From CAVOAK01 sp963664465 (GTDB lineage: Bacteria > Pseudomonadota > Alphaproteobacteria > UBA8366 > CAVOAK01), in contig CAXXSU010000004.1 of the NCBI GenBank assembly GCA_963664465.2, forward strand, positions 62,001-126,000: a stretch of DNA of 64,000 nucleotides, in the 5' to 3' direction. Positions 19,442 through 29,194 of this stretch are shown piece by piece. The notes below the pieces were generated by a model that was given only the letters and a program-made list of their open reading frames with translations, did no database searches and had not been told where the DNA came from. Position 1 is the stretch's first letter. Each line of letters begins with the position of its first letter. The translations under genes and the position numbers were made by a program.

Positions 19442-20727
19442 GGGCACCTCTAAGAATTGGTGAGTTGCCGGAGGATATTGTTTAACTAGGCTGTCACCAG
19501 CTCCAGCCATGCCGGAGCCGAGATTTTCGGGGTCTTCCACGCTCCAATTGAGTTATTTCCGCTTCAAGACCGTCCCCAGGCGGTCTTCTCCTCCGAGTAT
19601 CGTCACACGGCCGCCGCGAGACGCTCCAGTTGGACCAGGCGGCGCATGTTGTAGGCGAGGTTCTTCAACCCGATCCGCGCCTTCGCCCGCACCAGCCCGA
19701 CACTACGCACCAGCGTCCCGCCCATGTCGTTGCTCTGGGCCCCGAAGACATGCTCGACGCGGACCCGAACCGACGAACGGGTCTTGTTGCCTTGCTTCTC
19801 GCGCTCGCTCAACGGCTTGTTGCGGCGGCCCTTGCGATGGATCCGGCTCCGCAACCCCTTCTCCTTCAGCGACGCCTCGATCTCCGCCGAGCGGTAAGCG
19901 CTGTCCGCCCACACACCCAAAGCCGTGTTGTCCCCATCCAGGATATCGTCGAGGACTTGGCTGTCGTGCTCCGCCGCGTCGCTTACATGATAGCGCCGCA
20001 CCAGCTTGTGCCGACGGTCCACGTTGACATGGTTCTTGTAACCGTAATGGCTCTTGCCGTGCTTCTTGGTCCACCGCGCCTCGACATCCTTTTGGCGCCG
20101 CTTTGCCGGCTTGTCCTCCCAGCCTGCCGGCGTCTCGCCCGCCTTTATCCGCGCGTTCTCCTCGCGGCTGTTGCGCTGTTTGGGTACCGCCACAATCGAG
20201 GCGTCGATGATCTGGCCGCCCATCGCCAGATAGCCCTGATCCTTCAGGTAGCCATCGAACGTCTCGAATAAAGCCTCGATCACGCCAGCTTGCGTTAACT
20301 GTTCGCGGTACAGCCACACCGTCTTGGCGTCGGGAACCCGGCCCTCTAGACCCAACCCCAGAAATCGCATGAACGACAGGCGGTCACGGATCTGATGCTC
20401 AACTTGGTCGTCCGAGAGATTGTAGAGCGCGCACAGAATGATCGTCTTGAACATCACAATCGCATCCCACGGCTTGCGTCCCGCCCGCGATTTGCGCACC
20501 TTGTCCGCACGCCGCCACACCGCCTCAAGACGGGCGCGCAAGTCCTCCCACGGAACCACCCCGTCGATCTTCAAAAGCGGCTCGTTCTTGGCGTCAAGAC
20601 CGGAATACCGGTTCCCAAGATCGAAAAACCCCATCTGACCCATCAACCACGCCTCCCGCTATCAACAAATCGTCAACCCGATTCTAAATCGACGACGCCC
20701 GAAAAAGGAGAATTTTTAGAGGTTCCC
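19442..20727 (-). mobile_element. IS5-family element, copy 1 (in flgC)
   Basis: A 1,286-bp element with imperfect ends, GGGCACCTCTAAGAATT and the complement of GGGAACCTCTAAAAATT. The flanking 4-bp duplication is ATAA (19438-19441 and 20728-20731). It is inserted in flgC in the same orientation as the gene. Confidence 0.95.
19603..20643 (-). CDS. IS5-family transposase, copy 1
   Basis: A 346-residue DDE transposase from ATG 20643. Catalytic residues lie in QIIDASIVAVP (about residue 150), ALGVWADSAYRSAEIE (about 240) and RVRVEHVFGAQ (about 295). It also has the DQVEHQIRDRLSFMRFLGL N-terminal segment common to IS5/IS903 relatives. Full length and apparently functional. Its sequence equals the third copy at 34,953. 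Confidence 0.9.
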   Translation of the reverse strand: MGQMGFFDLGNRYSGLDAKNEPLLKIDGVVPWEDLRARLEAVWRRADKVRKSRAGRKPWDAIVMFKTIILCALYNLSDDQVEHQIRDRLSFMRFLGLGLEGRVPDAKTVWLYREQLTQAGVIEALFETFDGYLKDQGYLAMGGQIIDASIVAVPKQRNSREENARIKAGETPAGWEDKPAKRRQKDVEARWTKKHGKSHYGYKNHVNVDRRHKLVRRYHVSDAAEHDSQVLDDILDGDNTALGVWADSAYRSAEIEASLKEKGLRSRIHRKGRRNKPLSEREKQGNKTRSSVRVRVEHVFGAQSNDMGGTLVRSVGLVRAKARIGLKNLAYNMRRLVQLERLAAAV

Positions 20728-21018
20728 ATAACCATCCTCGTTCGCCGCCGGATGGTTCGGATCGAAACGGAGGTTGAACTCCGAATTGTCTTCGACGATG
20801 TCGTTGACCCGGACCGTTCGTGCGCCTAGCACGCGATTAAGCTCGTTACTGAAGCTTACGATCCTGCGGCGGTAGGGATCGCCGCCAGGCGTATTTGCCG
20901 TCGAGTTCGCGTTGGCGACATTTTCAGCAATTACGCGCAACCGCGTACCCTGCGCCTTCATTCCTGAGGCCGAGATGAACATGGTCTTCATGAGATCCAC
21001 GGGCATCCTTCTGTCTCC

Positions 21019-21432
21019 TTAATTTCCGCCGCGACCGATGGCGATGCGGAACATCTGCAGGTACTTGGAATACAACCCCGTTGTTATCTGGTAGTTGGTC
21101 GCGGTTTCAGCGACCTTGATCAGCTGTTCTTCAAGCACCACGGAGTTTCCGGACGGCGCGGTCTCATATGGACGGCGCGTCTCCGTAACAGCATAGGTGC
21201 CGTCATCGCTGATCGCCGGCCGGATGTGGGCTGCGTTGGTTACCGCAAGCTGCATGCGGAAGGAACTATCGCGTCGCGCAGCGTCCCTTAAATCAAAAGG
21301 CTTCAAGTCGCGAGCAGCATATTTTGGAGTATCCGCGTTGGCGACATTTTGACTCAGGACCTGCTGGCGTTGCGTCAGCCAGTCCATCCTGTCGGACATC
21401 AAGCGAAACAGCGTAAGTTTACTCAGGTCCAT
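21019..21432 (-). CDS. flgB: Flagellar basal-body rod protein FlgB
   Basis: A 137-residue proximal-rod protein, first gene of the rod/export operon. It has LTQRQQVLSQNVANADTPKY near residue 20 and the C-terminal NYQITTGLYSKYLQMFRIAIG. Twelve bases separate its stop from flgC. Intact. Confidence 0.95.
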   Translation of the reverse strand: MDLSKLTLFRLMSDRMDWLTQRQQVLSQNVANADTPKYAARDLKPFDLRDAARRDSSFRMQLAVTNAAHIRPAISDDGTYAVTETRRPYETAPSGNSVVLEEQLIKVAETATNYQITTGLYSKYLQMFRIAIGRGGN

Positions 21433-21492
21433 CCGTCTCTTCGTCCCCAGCCCGCGCTATCTAATGAAAGCGCTCCTCAACGTAACTTTCTA

Positions 21493-21507
21493 GCAATTTC
21501 TATACCA
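21493..21507 (-). promoter_or_regulatory. Candidate sigma-54 promoter of the flgB operon
   Basis: On the minus strand TGGTATAGAAATTGCT carries GG and GC separated by exactly ten bases, as in sigma-54 -24/-12 elements (TGG-N9-TTGC type). It ends about 61 bases before the flgB start. Rod operons of related bacteria are often sigma-54 dependent. The match is short and could be chance. Confidence 0.45.
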
Positions 21508-21740
21508 CAAAATGCGACCCCTAATCGCAAAAATTCGAAGCATACGTTGACAAATCCAAAACAACTTATATTAATTCAGAACATTGTGATCCTGAAGAAA
21601 AAATAATGAAAAGTAAAGAAAATTGCATTATGACTTACGAGTACAATGATCCGCTATCGAACATCACTGTAAACTGCATCAGAACGGGTAGATCGTCATG
21701 TTGTACTTGAAACGGAAAATTGGCGAGCGGATAATGATAA

Positions 21741-23026
21741 GGGAACCTCTAAAAATTCTCCTTTTTCGGGCGTCGTCGATTTAGAATCGGGTTGACGATT
21801 TGTTGATAGCGGGAGGCGTGGTTGATGGGTCAGATGGGGTTTTTCGATCTTGGGAACCGGTATTCCGTTCTTGACGCCAAGAACGAGCCGCTTTTGAAGA
21901 TCGACGGGGTGGTTCCGTGGGAGGACTTGCGCGCCCGTCTTGAGGCGGTGTGGCGGCGTGCGGACAAGGTGCGCAAATCGCGGGCGGGACGCAAGCCGTG
22001 GGATGCGATTGTGATGTTCAAGACGATCATTCTGTGCGCGCTCTACAATCTCTCGGACGACCAAGTTGAGCATCAGATCCGTGACCGCCTGTCGTTCATG
22101 CGATTTCTGGGGTTGGGTCTAGAGGGCCGGGTTCCCGACGCCAAGACGGTGTGGCTGTACCGCGAACAGTTAACGCAAGCTGGCGTGATCGAGGCTTTAT
22201 TCGAGACGTTCGATGGCTACCTGAAGGATCAGGGCTATCTGGCGATGGGCGGCCAGATCATCGACGCCTCGATTGTGGCGGTACCCAAACAGCGCAACAG
22301 CCGCGAGGAGAACGCGCGGATAAAGGCGGGCGAGACGCCGGCAGGCTGGGAGGACAAGCCGGCAAAGCGGCGCCAAAAGGATGTCGAGGCGCGGTCGACC
22401 AAGAAGCACGGCAAGAGCCATTACGGTTACAAGAACCATGTCAACGTGGACCGTCGGCACAAGCTGGTGCGGCGCTATCATGTAAGCGACGCGGCGGAGC
22501 ACGACAGCCAAGTCCTCGACGATATCCTGGATGGGGACAACACGGCTTTGGGTGTGTGGGCGGACAGCGCTTACCGCTCGGCGGAGATCGAGGCGTCGCT
22601 GAAGGAGAAGGGGTTGCGGAGCCGGATCCATCGCAAGGGCCGCCGCAACAAGCCGTTGAGCGAGCGCGAGAAGCAAGGCAACAAGACCCGTTCGTCGGTT
22701 CGGGTCCGCGTCGAGCATGTCTTCGGGGCCCAGAGCAACGACATGGGCGGGACGCTGGTGCGTAGTGTCGGGCTGGTGCGGGCGAAGGCGCGGATCGGGT
22801 TGAAGAACCTCGCCTACAACATGCGCCGCCTGGTCCAACTGGAGCGTCTCGCGGCGGCCGTGTGACGATACTCGGAGGAGAAGACCGCCTGGGGACGGTC
22901 TTGAAGCGGAAATAACTCAATTGGAGCGTGGAAGACCCCGAAAATCTCGGCTCCGGCATGGCTGGAGCTGGTGACAGCCTAGTTAAACAATATCCTCCGG
23001 CAACTCACCAATTCTTAGAGGTGCCC
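21741..23026 (+). mobile_element. IS5-family element, copy 2 (in csrA)
   Basis: Same 1,286-bp element in the opposite orientation to copy 1, flanked by the same duplication ATAA (21737-21740 and 23027-23030). Two amino-acid differences from copies 1 and 3 show it is slightly diverged. Confidence 0.95.
21825..22865 (+). CDS. IS5-family transposase, copy 2
   Basis: A 346-residue transposase like that of copy 1 but with Val for Gly in NRYSVLDAK and Ser for Trp in VEARSTKKHGK. The catalytic residues are unchanged. Confidence 0.9.
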   Translation: MGQMGFFDLGNRYSVLDAKNEPLLKIDGVVPWEDLRARLEAVWRRADKVRKSRAGRKPWDAIVMFKTIILCALYNLSDDQVEHQIRDRLSFMRFLGLGLEGRVPDAKTVWLYREQLTQAGVIEALFETFDGYLKDQGYLAMGGQIIDASIVAVPKQRNSREENARIKAGETPAGWEDKPAKRRQKDVEARSTKKHGKSHYGYKNHVNVDRRHKLVRRYHVSDAAEHDSQVLDDILDGDNTALGVWADSAYRSAEIEASLKEKGLRSRIHRKGRRNKPLSEREKQGNKTRSSVRVRVEHVFGAQSNDMGGTLVRSVGLVRAKARIGLKNLAYNMRRLVQLERLAAAV

Positions 23027-23293
23027 ATAAACGAAACAGTCGAAATGACAGTTGTAGAAATAAAAGGCAAAACCGTGCGGCTGGGCTTCAGCAACCCTCC
23101 AGGTACAACAGTGCACCGACTACCGGCAGAGGCGAGCGAAGGCGATCCCGTCGATTCGGCATCCAACGGCGCCGGGAACCGCGTTCAACGCAGTAAATCC
23201 CTGAATTCCGCAATAGCTGGCGCAAAGGATGCATCATCAGCATGCTAGCAACCTCTGGATACGGTTCGCCGCACAATCGGGGCGCGGACGGGT

Positions 23294-23707
23294 GTGATGG
23301 GTGTATGGGTGTATGGTCTGAGACCACAACGGAGTAAGAGCGTCTTGTCGAAACGCTATACCAAGCGCAGCCATTCGCCAGGATCGGCGCGCTCGGCAAA
23401 AAATGCCGAGCAAACGGATGACATTGCGGCAAAAAATGCCGTCGCCGTCGCTCTCAGCTATACGCCGAGTAATGAAGACAGCGCACCCAAGATCGTCGCC
23501 TCAGGGCGCGGTTGGTTTGCGGAAAAAATCTTAGAAATTGCCTTCGCCAACGATGTCAAAGTGCGCGAAGACCCTGATCTTGCAGAAATGCTCGCTGCAG
23601 TCGATCTAGACAGCGAAATTCCAGTCGAGGCCTTTATCGCAGTGGCAGAGATCTTGCGTTACGTGTATGCCGCGAACGGCACCACACCAACTGAGGTCCC
23701 CCAATGA
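23294..23707 (+). CDS. fhlB: FlhB C-terminal-domain homologue (FhlB type)
   Basis: A protein of up to 137 residues whose second half resembles the cytoplasmic domain of FlhB: AVALSYTPSNEDSAPKIVASG, then a helix and EIPVEAFIAVAEILRYVYAANG. It lacks membrane helices and the NPTH cleavage site, as is usual for FhlB proteins, which accompany FlhB in many flagellar loci. The start is uncertain: the first 20 codons sit in a low-complexity GGGTGTAT repeat, and a TTG at about 23345 (LSKRYTKR) may be the true start. Its stop overlaps the next gene. Confidence 0.75.
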   Translation: MMGVWVYGLRPQRSKSVLSKRYTKRSHSPGSARSAKNAEQTDDIAAKNAVAVALSYTPSNEDSAPKIVASGRGWFAEKILEIAFANDVKVREDPDLAEMLAAVDLDSEIPVEAFIAVAEILRYVYAANGTTPTEVPQ

Positions 23708-23964
23708 TGACTGATAAGGCTGAACTCCTCACAGAATTGAGCGATATCGCAAGTGCGGTAAGCGAAGCTCGCAGGAGCCTCGAGGGAGATGATCTCATCG
23801 TTCTCGAAGGTATCGATTCACGAGTCGAAAAATCCTGCCGCTCGGTCGTCGACCTGCCGCCAGACGACGCACTCGCGGTTCGCCCGATCCTGAACTCGCT
23901 GCTCGACGACTTGAAAGATTTTTCGGAGGAACTGCAGACGAAGGTTCGCACTTTGTCCGCATAG
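23704..23964 (+). CDS. Small helical protein in flagellar operon
   Basis: An 86-residue acidic protein, predicted all-helical (ELLTELSDIASAVSEARRSLE; DDLKDFSEELQTKVRTL). Its start codon overlaps the stop of the FhlB-like gene by four bases, so the two are coupled. Its size, acidity and position before fliO suggest a flagellar chaperone or assembly factor, but I do not recognise the family. Confidence 0.6.
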   Translation: MMTDKAELLTELSDIASAVSEARRSLEGDDLIVLEGIDSRVEKSCRSVVDLPPDDALAVRPILNSLLDDLKDFSEELQTKVRTLSA

Positions 23965-24060
23965 GGTGCGTAAACCCAGTTCCAATTGCCAACCGCGCGA
24001 CAGCGTTGCGCATGGGTGCCGATGGGCTTGGACGATTACTTCCGTTTTCTTCTGGCACTA

Positions 24061-24906
24061 GGGTCCGGACCCATTAAGGGGATTCCCAAAGCGGGGCTGG
24101 CATGATTCATTGTTTCCAGCGAGGAGGCGATGGAAATGTCGGATTTCTTTTGGTTTTCGGATGCGCAATGGGCTCGGATTGGGCCGCTTTTGCCGACGGA
24201 TACGCGCGGCATGGCGCGCGTTGACGATCGCCGGGTGCTGAGCGGGATCGTCCATGCCCTGAGGAATGGCGGGCGCTGGGCCGACTGTCCGCGTGAGGTC
24301 TACGGACCGAAGAAGACGCTCTACAACCGCTTTGTACGCTGGGCGGAGCGCGGCATCTGGGAACGGATATTCAGCGCGCTGGCGGGCGGCGAAGACGCCC
24401 CCGACCGGCTGTTCATCGATTCAACCTGCATCAAGGTTCATCGCTGCGCCGGCGGCGGAAAAGGGGGACCTTGGCCCATGGCATCGGCCGCACCAAGGGG
24501 GGCCGCAACACCAAGCTCCACGCTGTCTGCGATGCGAAAGGCAGGCCCCTCGTCCTGCTCCTGACACCAGGAAACGTCCATGATTGCAAGGTCGCCCAGC
24601 GCTGTATCGAAGCCATGCCGCCCGCCGCCGAACTCGTCGCCGACAAGGGCTATGACAGCAAAGCCCTGCGCGACTGGCTGGCAGAACGTGGAACCACGGC
24701 CGTCATCCCACCGCGCAAGAACCGCAAGGTCCAATACCATTATGACAAGACCGTCTACAGGCAGCGCAACATCATCGAGCGCATGTTTTGCCGCCTCAAG
24801 GACTGGCGCCGTATAGCCACCCGCTTCGACCGCAACATCAAAAACTTCATCGCCGCAATCGCCCTTGCCGCCGCCGTCATCTGGTGGCTGTAATGAGTCC
24901 GGACCC
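24061..24906 (+). mobile_element. IS427-type (IS5 family) element, copy 1
   Basis: An 846-bp element with ends GGGTCCGGACCCA and TGAGTCCGGACCC, inserted at a TA (24059-24060 and 24907-24908). It sits within the fliO membrane-helix codons, in the same direction as the gene. Confidence 0.92.
24130..24893 (+). CDS. IS427-type transposase, two frames (-1 frameshift)
   Basis: The first frame (24130-24564) starts MEMSDFFWFSDAQWARIGPL and carries the first catalytic aspartate in FIDSTCIKVH. The second (24471-24893) carries HGIGRTKGGRNTKLHAVCD, the second aspartate in VADKGYDSKAL and the glutamate in QRNIIERMFCRLKDWRR. The frames overlap at GGAAAAGGGGGA (about 24459-24470), where a -1 slip gives one DDE protein of about 255 residues. 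This two-frame layout is normal for IS427-type elements, so it need not be a defect. Confidence 0.85.
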
Positions 24907-25213
24907 TAGTATTTGTGGTCGGGCTAATCGGCCTATTGGCCATCTTGCTCCGCCGGTTTGGCACTGGCGGCGCACAATTTCTCGTCAAGCGCAAAGGCCG
25001 TGATAAGCGCCTGGGAATCGTTGAAACATTGCCGATCGATGCGCGTCGCCGGCTTGTGTTGCTGCGTCGAGACGACAAGGAGCACTTAGTTCTATGTGGC
25101 GCAACCAGCGACCTGCTCATCGAGGGTGACATTTCAGCCGGGGGTGTAGCTCACGAAGCGGCAGAGCGGCCGACGCTCGCGACAATTGTTCGTGGCGGTG
25201 TGGGCGGGCGCGA

Positions 25214-25966
25214 GTGAAGATCGCACGCCAAATCCTACTTGTCGCAGCGGCAACGGCCGCAACGTTAGTCGTTTTGTCAGAACCAACGGCAGCTCAAAAC
25301 ATCAGCCTCGACTTCGGCGAAGGCGGTTCAGCTTCAGCACGGATCATTCAACTCGTCCTGTTGCTGACGGTTATCACGCTGGCCCCTTCAATTCTCGTCA
25401 TGGCAACCTCGTTCACGCGAATTGTCGTGGTTTTATCGATTTTGCGGACGGCCTTGGGTACGCAGTCTACGCCGCCTAACTCCGTGGTCGTCAGCTTGGC
25501 GCTGTTTCTCACCGCTTTTATTATGATGCCAACGCTCGAGGCTTCCTATGACGCAGGCATCGCGCCGCTGATCAACGAAGAAATCACCGAGATACAGGCC
25601 ATCGAGCGTTCGATAGCGCCGATCCACGAATTCATGCTGGGTCACGTGCGTGAAAAAGACCTCGATCTATTTCTCGGGATCGCCAAAGTCGAGCAGATCA
25701 CGGCGCCCAGCGAGACGCCACTGCGCGCACTGGTTCCCGCTTTCATGATTTCCGAACTCAGGCGGGCATTCGAGATCGGTTTTCTTTTGTTCGTACCCTT
25801 CCTAGTTATCGATATGGTCGTCGCATCGGTGTTGATGTCGATGGGCATGATGATGTTGCCACCGGTCATGATTTCGCTTCCGTTCAAACTGATTTTCTTC
25901 GTTCTTGTCGCCCTCGGCTGGTACCTCGTTGCGGGAAGCCTGGTTCAGAGCTTCGGTCCGACATAG
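25214..25966 (+). CDS. fliP: Flagellar export-gate protein FliP
   Basis: A 250-residue export-gate protein starting at a GTG that overlaps the fliO stop. It has a cleavable signal peptide (about residues 1-27, ending PTAAQ), then helices with VITLAPSILVMATSFTRIVVV. Downstream are LRTALGTQSTPPNSVVVSLA and the C-terminal GMMMLPPVMISLPFKLIFFV. Intact and of normal length. Confidence 0.95.
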   Translation: MKIARQILLVAAATAATLVVLSEPTAAQNISLDFGEGGSASARIIQLVLLLTVITLAPSILVMATSFTRIVVVLSILRTALGTQSTPPNSVVVSLALFLTAFIMMPTLEASYDAGIAPLINEEITEIQAIERSIAPIHEFMLGHVREKDLDLFLGIAKVEQITAPSETPLRALVPAFMISELRRAFEIGFLLFVPFLVIDMVVASVLMSMGMMMLPPVMISLPFKLIFFVLVALGWYLVAGSLVQSFGPT

Positions 25967-26080
25967 CCGAATGCCGCCGCGCGGTCTTCAAACGCCGGTA
26001 ATGAATGGTTCGCTTGCCAGAAGGGAACAGCCGCAAACAGCGCCAGAAATACCGCCGTACAGGACTTGGAATCGTTTGTT

Positions 26081-27984
26081 TTAGGTGCTGGGCGCGGCCA
26101 CCGTGCCAGTGTCAGCAGCCGACCGGGTCGGCAGCAAGCGCGCACGGTAGTTGGAGAGGAATGATTCAAACTGGTCAACTTCGGAAATCTGCTGCGTAAT
26201 CGTCTTTAAATCAGCGACGCCGCCAACCGAGCTGCGGGCGATGAAGTTGAAGGCATCGCGAAGTTCGCTCGCCTCCATAGCAGGCCCGTAAAGAGCGCGA
26301 AGCTGGTTGAGGCCATCACGGTCGTTGTTGAGCTGTAGCGCTACGGCAAGATTGAGAACGACCCGCGCCTGCTCTCCGTCGTAAACCGTGTCCTCGCCAG
26401 GCGGATTTCCCACCAAACGCTGTAGTATCCGCGCAGCCTGCGCCCAATCCTCGCTGTGCCAGTAAATGTCGGCTTTGAGAAGATCGGCCTCATGGCTGAT
26501 ATCGCCGGCCAACAGCGAAATGGCTTCGCTCCGCCGGCCCAGCTCAAAACTCGCCTTAGCGCGAATGCGTCGCCGATCGTCTGAAATGTCGCGCGGGAGC
26601 TGAGGATATTCACTGCTCTTCAGGGCGGCAATCGCCGCCTCGGGATTACGGTCCAGCAGTTGAATCAGCGCCAACTTGGCGCCAACGCGCGCTTTCGGCA
26701 CCGCCTGCAGACGGAACCTGATCTGATGCTCCAGCAGCTGTGCTGCCCGGTGCAGCAGATCCACGTTGACGAGCCGATCCGCGAGCTTCTGGATAATATC
26801 ATCGCCATCTTGACCGGCTGGCGTGAGTTCTCGGAACTCGTCATATAGCGCCAGCGCCGTGACAGGTTTGAGATTGTCCGCCTCCCCTTTGAGATAGAGG
26901 TCGGTAAAAGCGTCTGTCATCTGCTGGGTAATCTCACTACTCGCATCATCGCCGGCGAAATAGGTCGCAGCAGTGCGCAGAACGCTCAAACCGTTACGAT
27001 AGTCATTCTCCGCTAAATAGAGATCTCCCAGCTGCCGCAGGATCGTCAGCTCTACCTCGTCGCCGCGCCAGCGGAAACGAAGCCGCTCAAGCCGATCAAT
27101 CGCCTCCGACGCAGGTAAATCCTCCTGGCGCAAACCAAGGACTACGAGCGCAAGTTCCGCCCGCACGCTGCCATAGAGATCCGTCCCCCTATGCAAGCCT
27201 TCCCAATACTCATGCGCTAGGTCGAGGTTGCCCTGAACCTCGGCAAGCCTGCCCTGTTGATACCTGAGTTCAGCGAGCTGGGCGCGCGTCATTTTGTCGG
27301 TCTCGTGCGACAGGATATCAATCCATTTTCCGGCCGTCTCCACGTCACGCGCCTCGAACATGATTGAGATGACGGTCGCTGCGAGCCTGACTTTCAAGGG
27401 CCACGAATACCCCTGGAGCGGACCATCATTGCCACGGATATATTCAATCGCGCGCGGTATATCCCTGTCTTCAGCCGCAAGAATGCCGCGCCACAATAAT
27501 ACTTCACGATACCTATCAAGCCGCGGATCCTGAATATCACGAGCCGCTTCCTCTAATTGTCTCGTGAGAATCGCCGAGGCGGCGCGTAACGCTCGGAACT
27601 CCGGCTGCGTCCCAATACCCGGGTTCTCGCGGGCAATAATGCGCAGAATACCCAGTGCTTCGGCACCAAAGCCGTTGGCCATATAGTATCGAGCAAGATC
27701 CAGTCTCGCTTCGTTTCGTTTTTCCGGTGGCACTTCGGTGACTGCCGTCGCCAGGGCTTGGCGCCGAGAGATAAAGTCGCCGGCGCCATCACGCTGCCAT
27801 TCAAAAGTGTCAAACAGCAACTCGCCTGAAACCTCAGCCGACAATTTCGTCCGCGTCGCGGACACCGCTGAAATGTGCAACCCATTGTCGCTGTTAACCG
27901 ATAAACCGAGATCCTCAATCTTAAGTTCGAGTTCGTCGTCGAGCGCCTCGACGACCACACCCTGCACCGACGCAAGCAGATGAA
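26081..27984 (-). pseudogene. Large AMIN-like/TPR envelope protein, C-terminal part
   Basis: The 3' portion of a gene that starts at 30743. It reads PEFHLLASVQGVVVEALDDE and then about 600 residues of alpha-helical repeats (for example ARYYMANGFGAEALGILRII and ELGDLYLAENDYRNGLSVL-like units), consistent with tetratricopeptide-type solenoids. The last residues are Ser/Ala/Thr-rich and the stop is at 26081. A GTG at 27967 opens the longest local frame, but the protein clearly continues upstream. When the scrambled block 27,995-29,194 and one copy of ACTCAGGATA are removed, codon phase matches the upstream part exactly. Function unknown; the context suggests a cell-envelope partner of the adjacent MotB-like protein. 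Confidence 0.7.
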
Positions 27985-27994
27985 ACTCAGGATA

Positions 27995-29194
27995 TACGCG
28001 CGTGCCTGATTCACGCTCGTTTAGTGGCGTCGTGATGGTTGAGAATACTGCCGCATGTCCCGACTTGGCGGGATTCGATTACCGACCTGACATCGCTTAC
28101 GGAATTTGACTTACTGGTTCGCTTCTGAGCCGCCGCCGAATTTTCTTCGGCGTGTCGACGTTCACGTCATTGCCGGCGCCATTCGGTGTCCGGCAAAGTC
28201 GATGATCCTCCAGTTGTAATTGGGTCGACGTACCGGTCGGGGCCAACAGCCATGGCTGTGATGCAACAACCGTCAGACCGTCTGCCTTCGACGCGGGGAC
28301 TGTTCAGATCTTGGCGTAAGGTTTGTACCGCCAACCGTTGCCGCTTTGGGGCCAGGCGATCGGCCCCCTATGTGCGAATCCTTCCCAAGTGAAGTCATGC
28401 GCTTGGGGTCGACGGTTGACTCAGGCCTGGGCAAGGCTCAAACGGCTTGATACTTTGAGTCCAGCGAGCTGGGCGCCGTCATTTTGCGGTCTGGTGCGAC
28501 AGGGCAGCAAGCTTCTGAATGCCGCCACCACGAGCGTCGACGACTTCGGTATGTGGGCTGCGGGAGGTTGGCGTTGCATGATTGAGATGGGGCTGGAAAA
28601 CAAACTGGAGCGGACCATCTGATTGCCTACGCGATATATTCAATCCGCGCGATCCCTGCGTCAGCCGCAAGGCCCGGCAATAATACTTCGCGATGGCTCG
28701 TGTCGAGGCGGATCCTGAATATCACGAGCAGCCTCATTCCTCGTGAGAACGCTGAGACGCCCGGGAGCAACTTCGGAACCGACTGGCTGGCGAGCCCAAC
28801 GGTCCACGGCCGTCGGCTGGCGAACGACCATGCCGAATACCTAGTTTCGGCGCCAACGGCGTGCCGTTGCCCACATTGTCGAGCAGAATCCCAAGTTCAT
28901 CGGCGCTCGTTTCGCCTTTTGCTTCGGTGGTGACTGGTCGTATTCACCTTGGTGCCTGAGCGATAAATGCCGTCCCGGCGCCATCACGCTCTGGAACGAG
29001 TTCAAACGGTCAATCGCAACCGCCTCAAAGCTCAGCGATGTTCGCGAAGCCTCCGGAACCGCTGCAACTTGGACCCATTGCGCCGATTAACCGATACAAG
29101 AAGCTCGGTCAATCTTAAGACGAGCCCTGCCCCGACCAGATCTATTGGCACGGAGCGAGTCCAAGCGAAGACGAGCCGGGATATCCCGGATGTT
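27995..29194. other. Three-way blended consensus hiding an IS1595 copy
   Basis: This 1.2-kb block encodes nothing by itself and is a patchwork of three known sequences in register. IS1595 pieces: 28114-28129 equals 11030-11045 of copy C. Right-flank pieces: 28194-28208 equals 29396-29410. Left-flank pieces: 28710-28728 equals 27525-27543. The offsets to the two flanks stay near 1.19-1.20 kb across the block, in opposite directions. ACTCAGGATA borders it on both sides (27985-27994 and 29195-29204), as a target duplication would. I infer an IS1595 insertion carried by only part of the sequenced cells, with reads from the uninterrupted allele forced through the same columns. Confidence 0.8.

Larger units (their letters stand above)
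19303..21006 (-). pseudogene. flgC: flgC, split by an IS5-family element
   Basis: Flagellar proximal-rod protein FlgC. The 5' part (21006-20728) reads from MPVDLMKTMFISASGMKAQG to ANEDGY. The 3' part (19437-19303) continues VSLPNINTLVEVMDMREAQR to LLR and the stop. Removing the element and one ATAA duplication gives exactly 137 codons, the normal FlgC length, in frame. Typical motifs are present (SASGMKAQ, ENVANANST, EAQRSYEAN). Without FlgC the rod cannot assemble, so this cell line should be non-motile unless the element excises or a second copy exists. Confidence 0.9.
21698..23248 (+). pseudogene. csrA: csrA, split by an IS5-family element
   Basis: The 5' part (21698-21740) encodes MLYLKRKIGERIMI. 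The 3' part (23031-23248) continues NETVEMTVVEIKGKTVRLGF and then PPGTTVHR. Removing the element and one ATAA duplication restores the frame. The result is a CsrA RNA-binding protein with an extra tail of about 40 residues beyond the usual 60. CsrA represses translation by binding GGA loops; copies in flagellar loci usually control flagellin or export genes. As it stands no full product can be made. Confidence 0.88.
24022..25217 (+). pseudogene. fliO: fliO, split by an IS427-type element
   Basis: FliO, the small membrane protein that helps assemble FliP. The 5' part (24022-24060) reads MGLDDYFRFLLAL. The 3' part (24909-25217) continues VFVVGLIGLLAILLRRFG and LVKRKGRDKRLGIVETLPID, then ends GGREstop. 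Taking out the element and one TA gives an uninterrupted 115-residue protein with one transmembrane helix (about residues 8-27) and the typical FliO LVLLRRDDKEHLVL strand. The stop overlaps the fliP GTG start. Confidence 0.85.

Noticed and set aside
24130..24893. Calling the IS427-type transposase a pseudogene because of its two frames
   Set aside because: Both copies share the two-frame layout with a slippery A/G run, as expected for programmed frameshifting in this group.
28020..29190. Treating this block as a degenerate IS1595 relic plus duplicated gene fragments
   Set aside because: The alternation among three sources within tens of bases, in constant register with both flanks, does not fit mutational decay or segment duplication; a blended consensus fits better.
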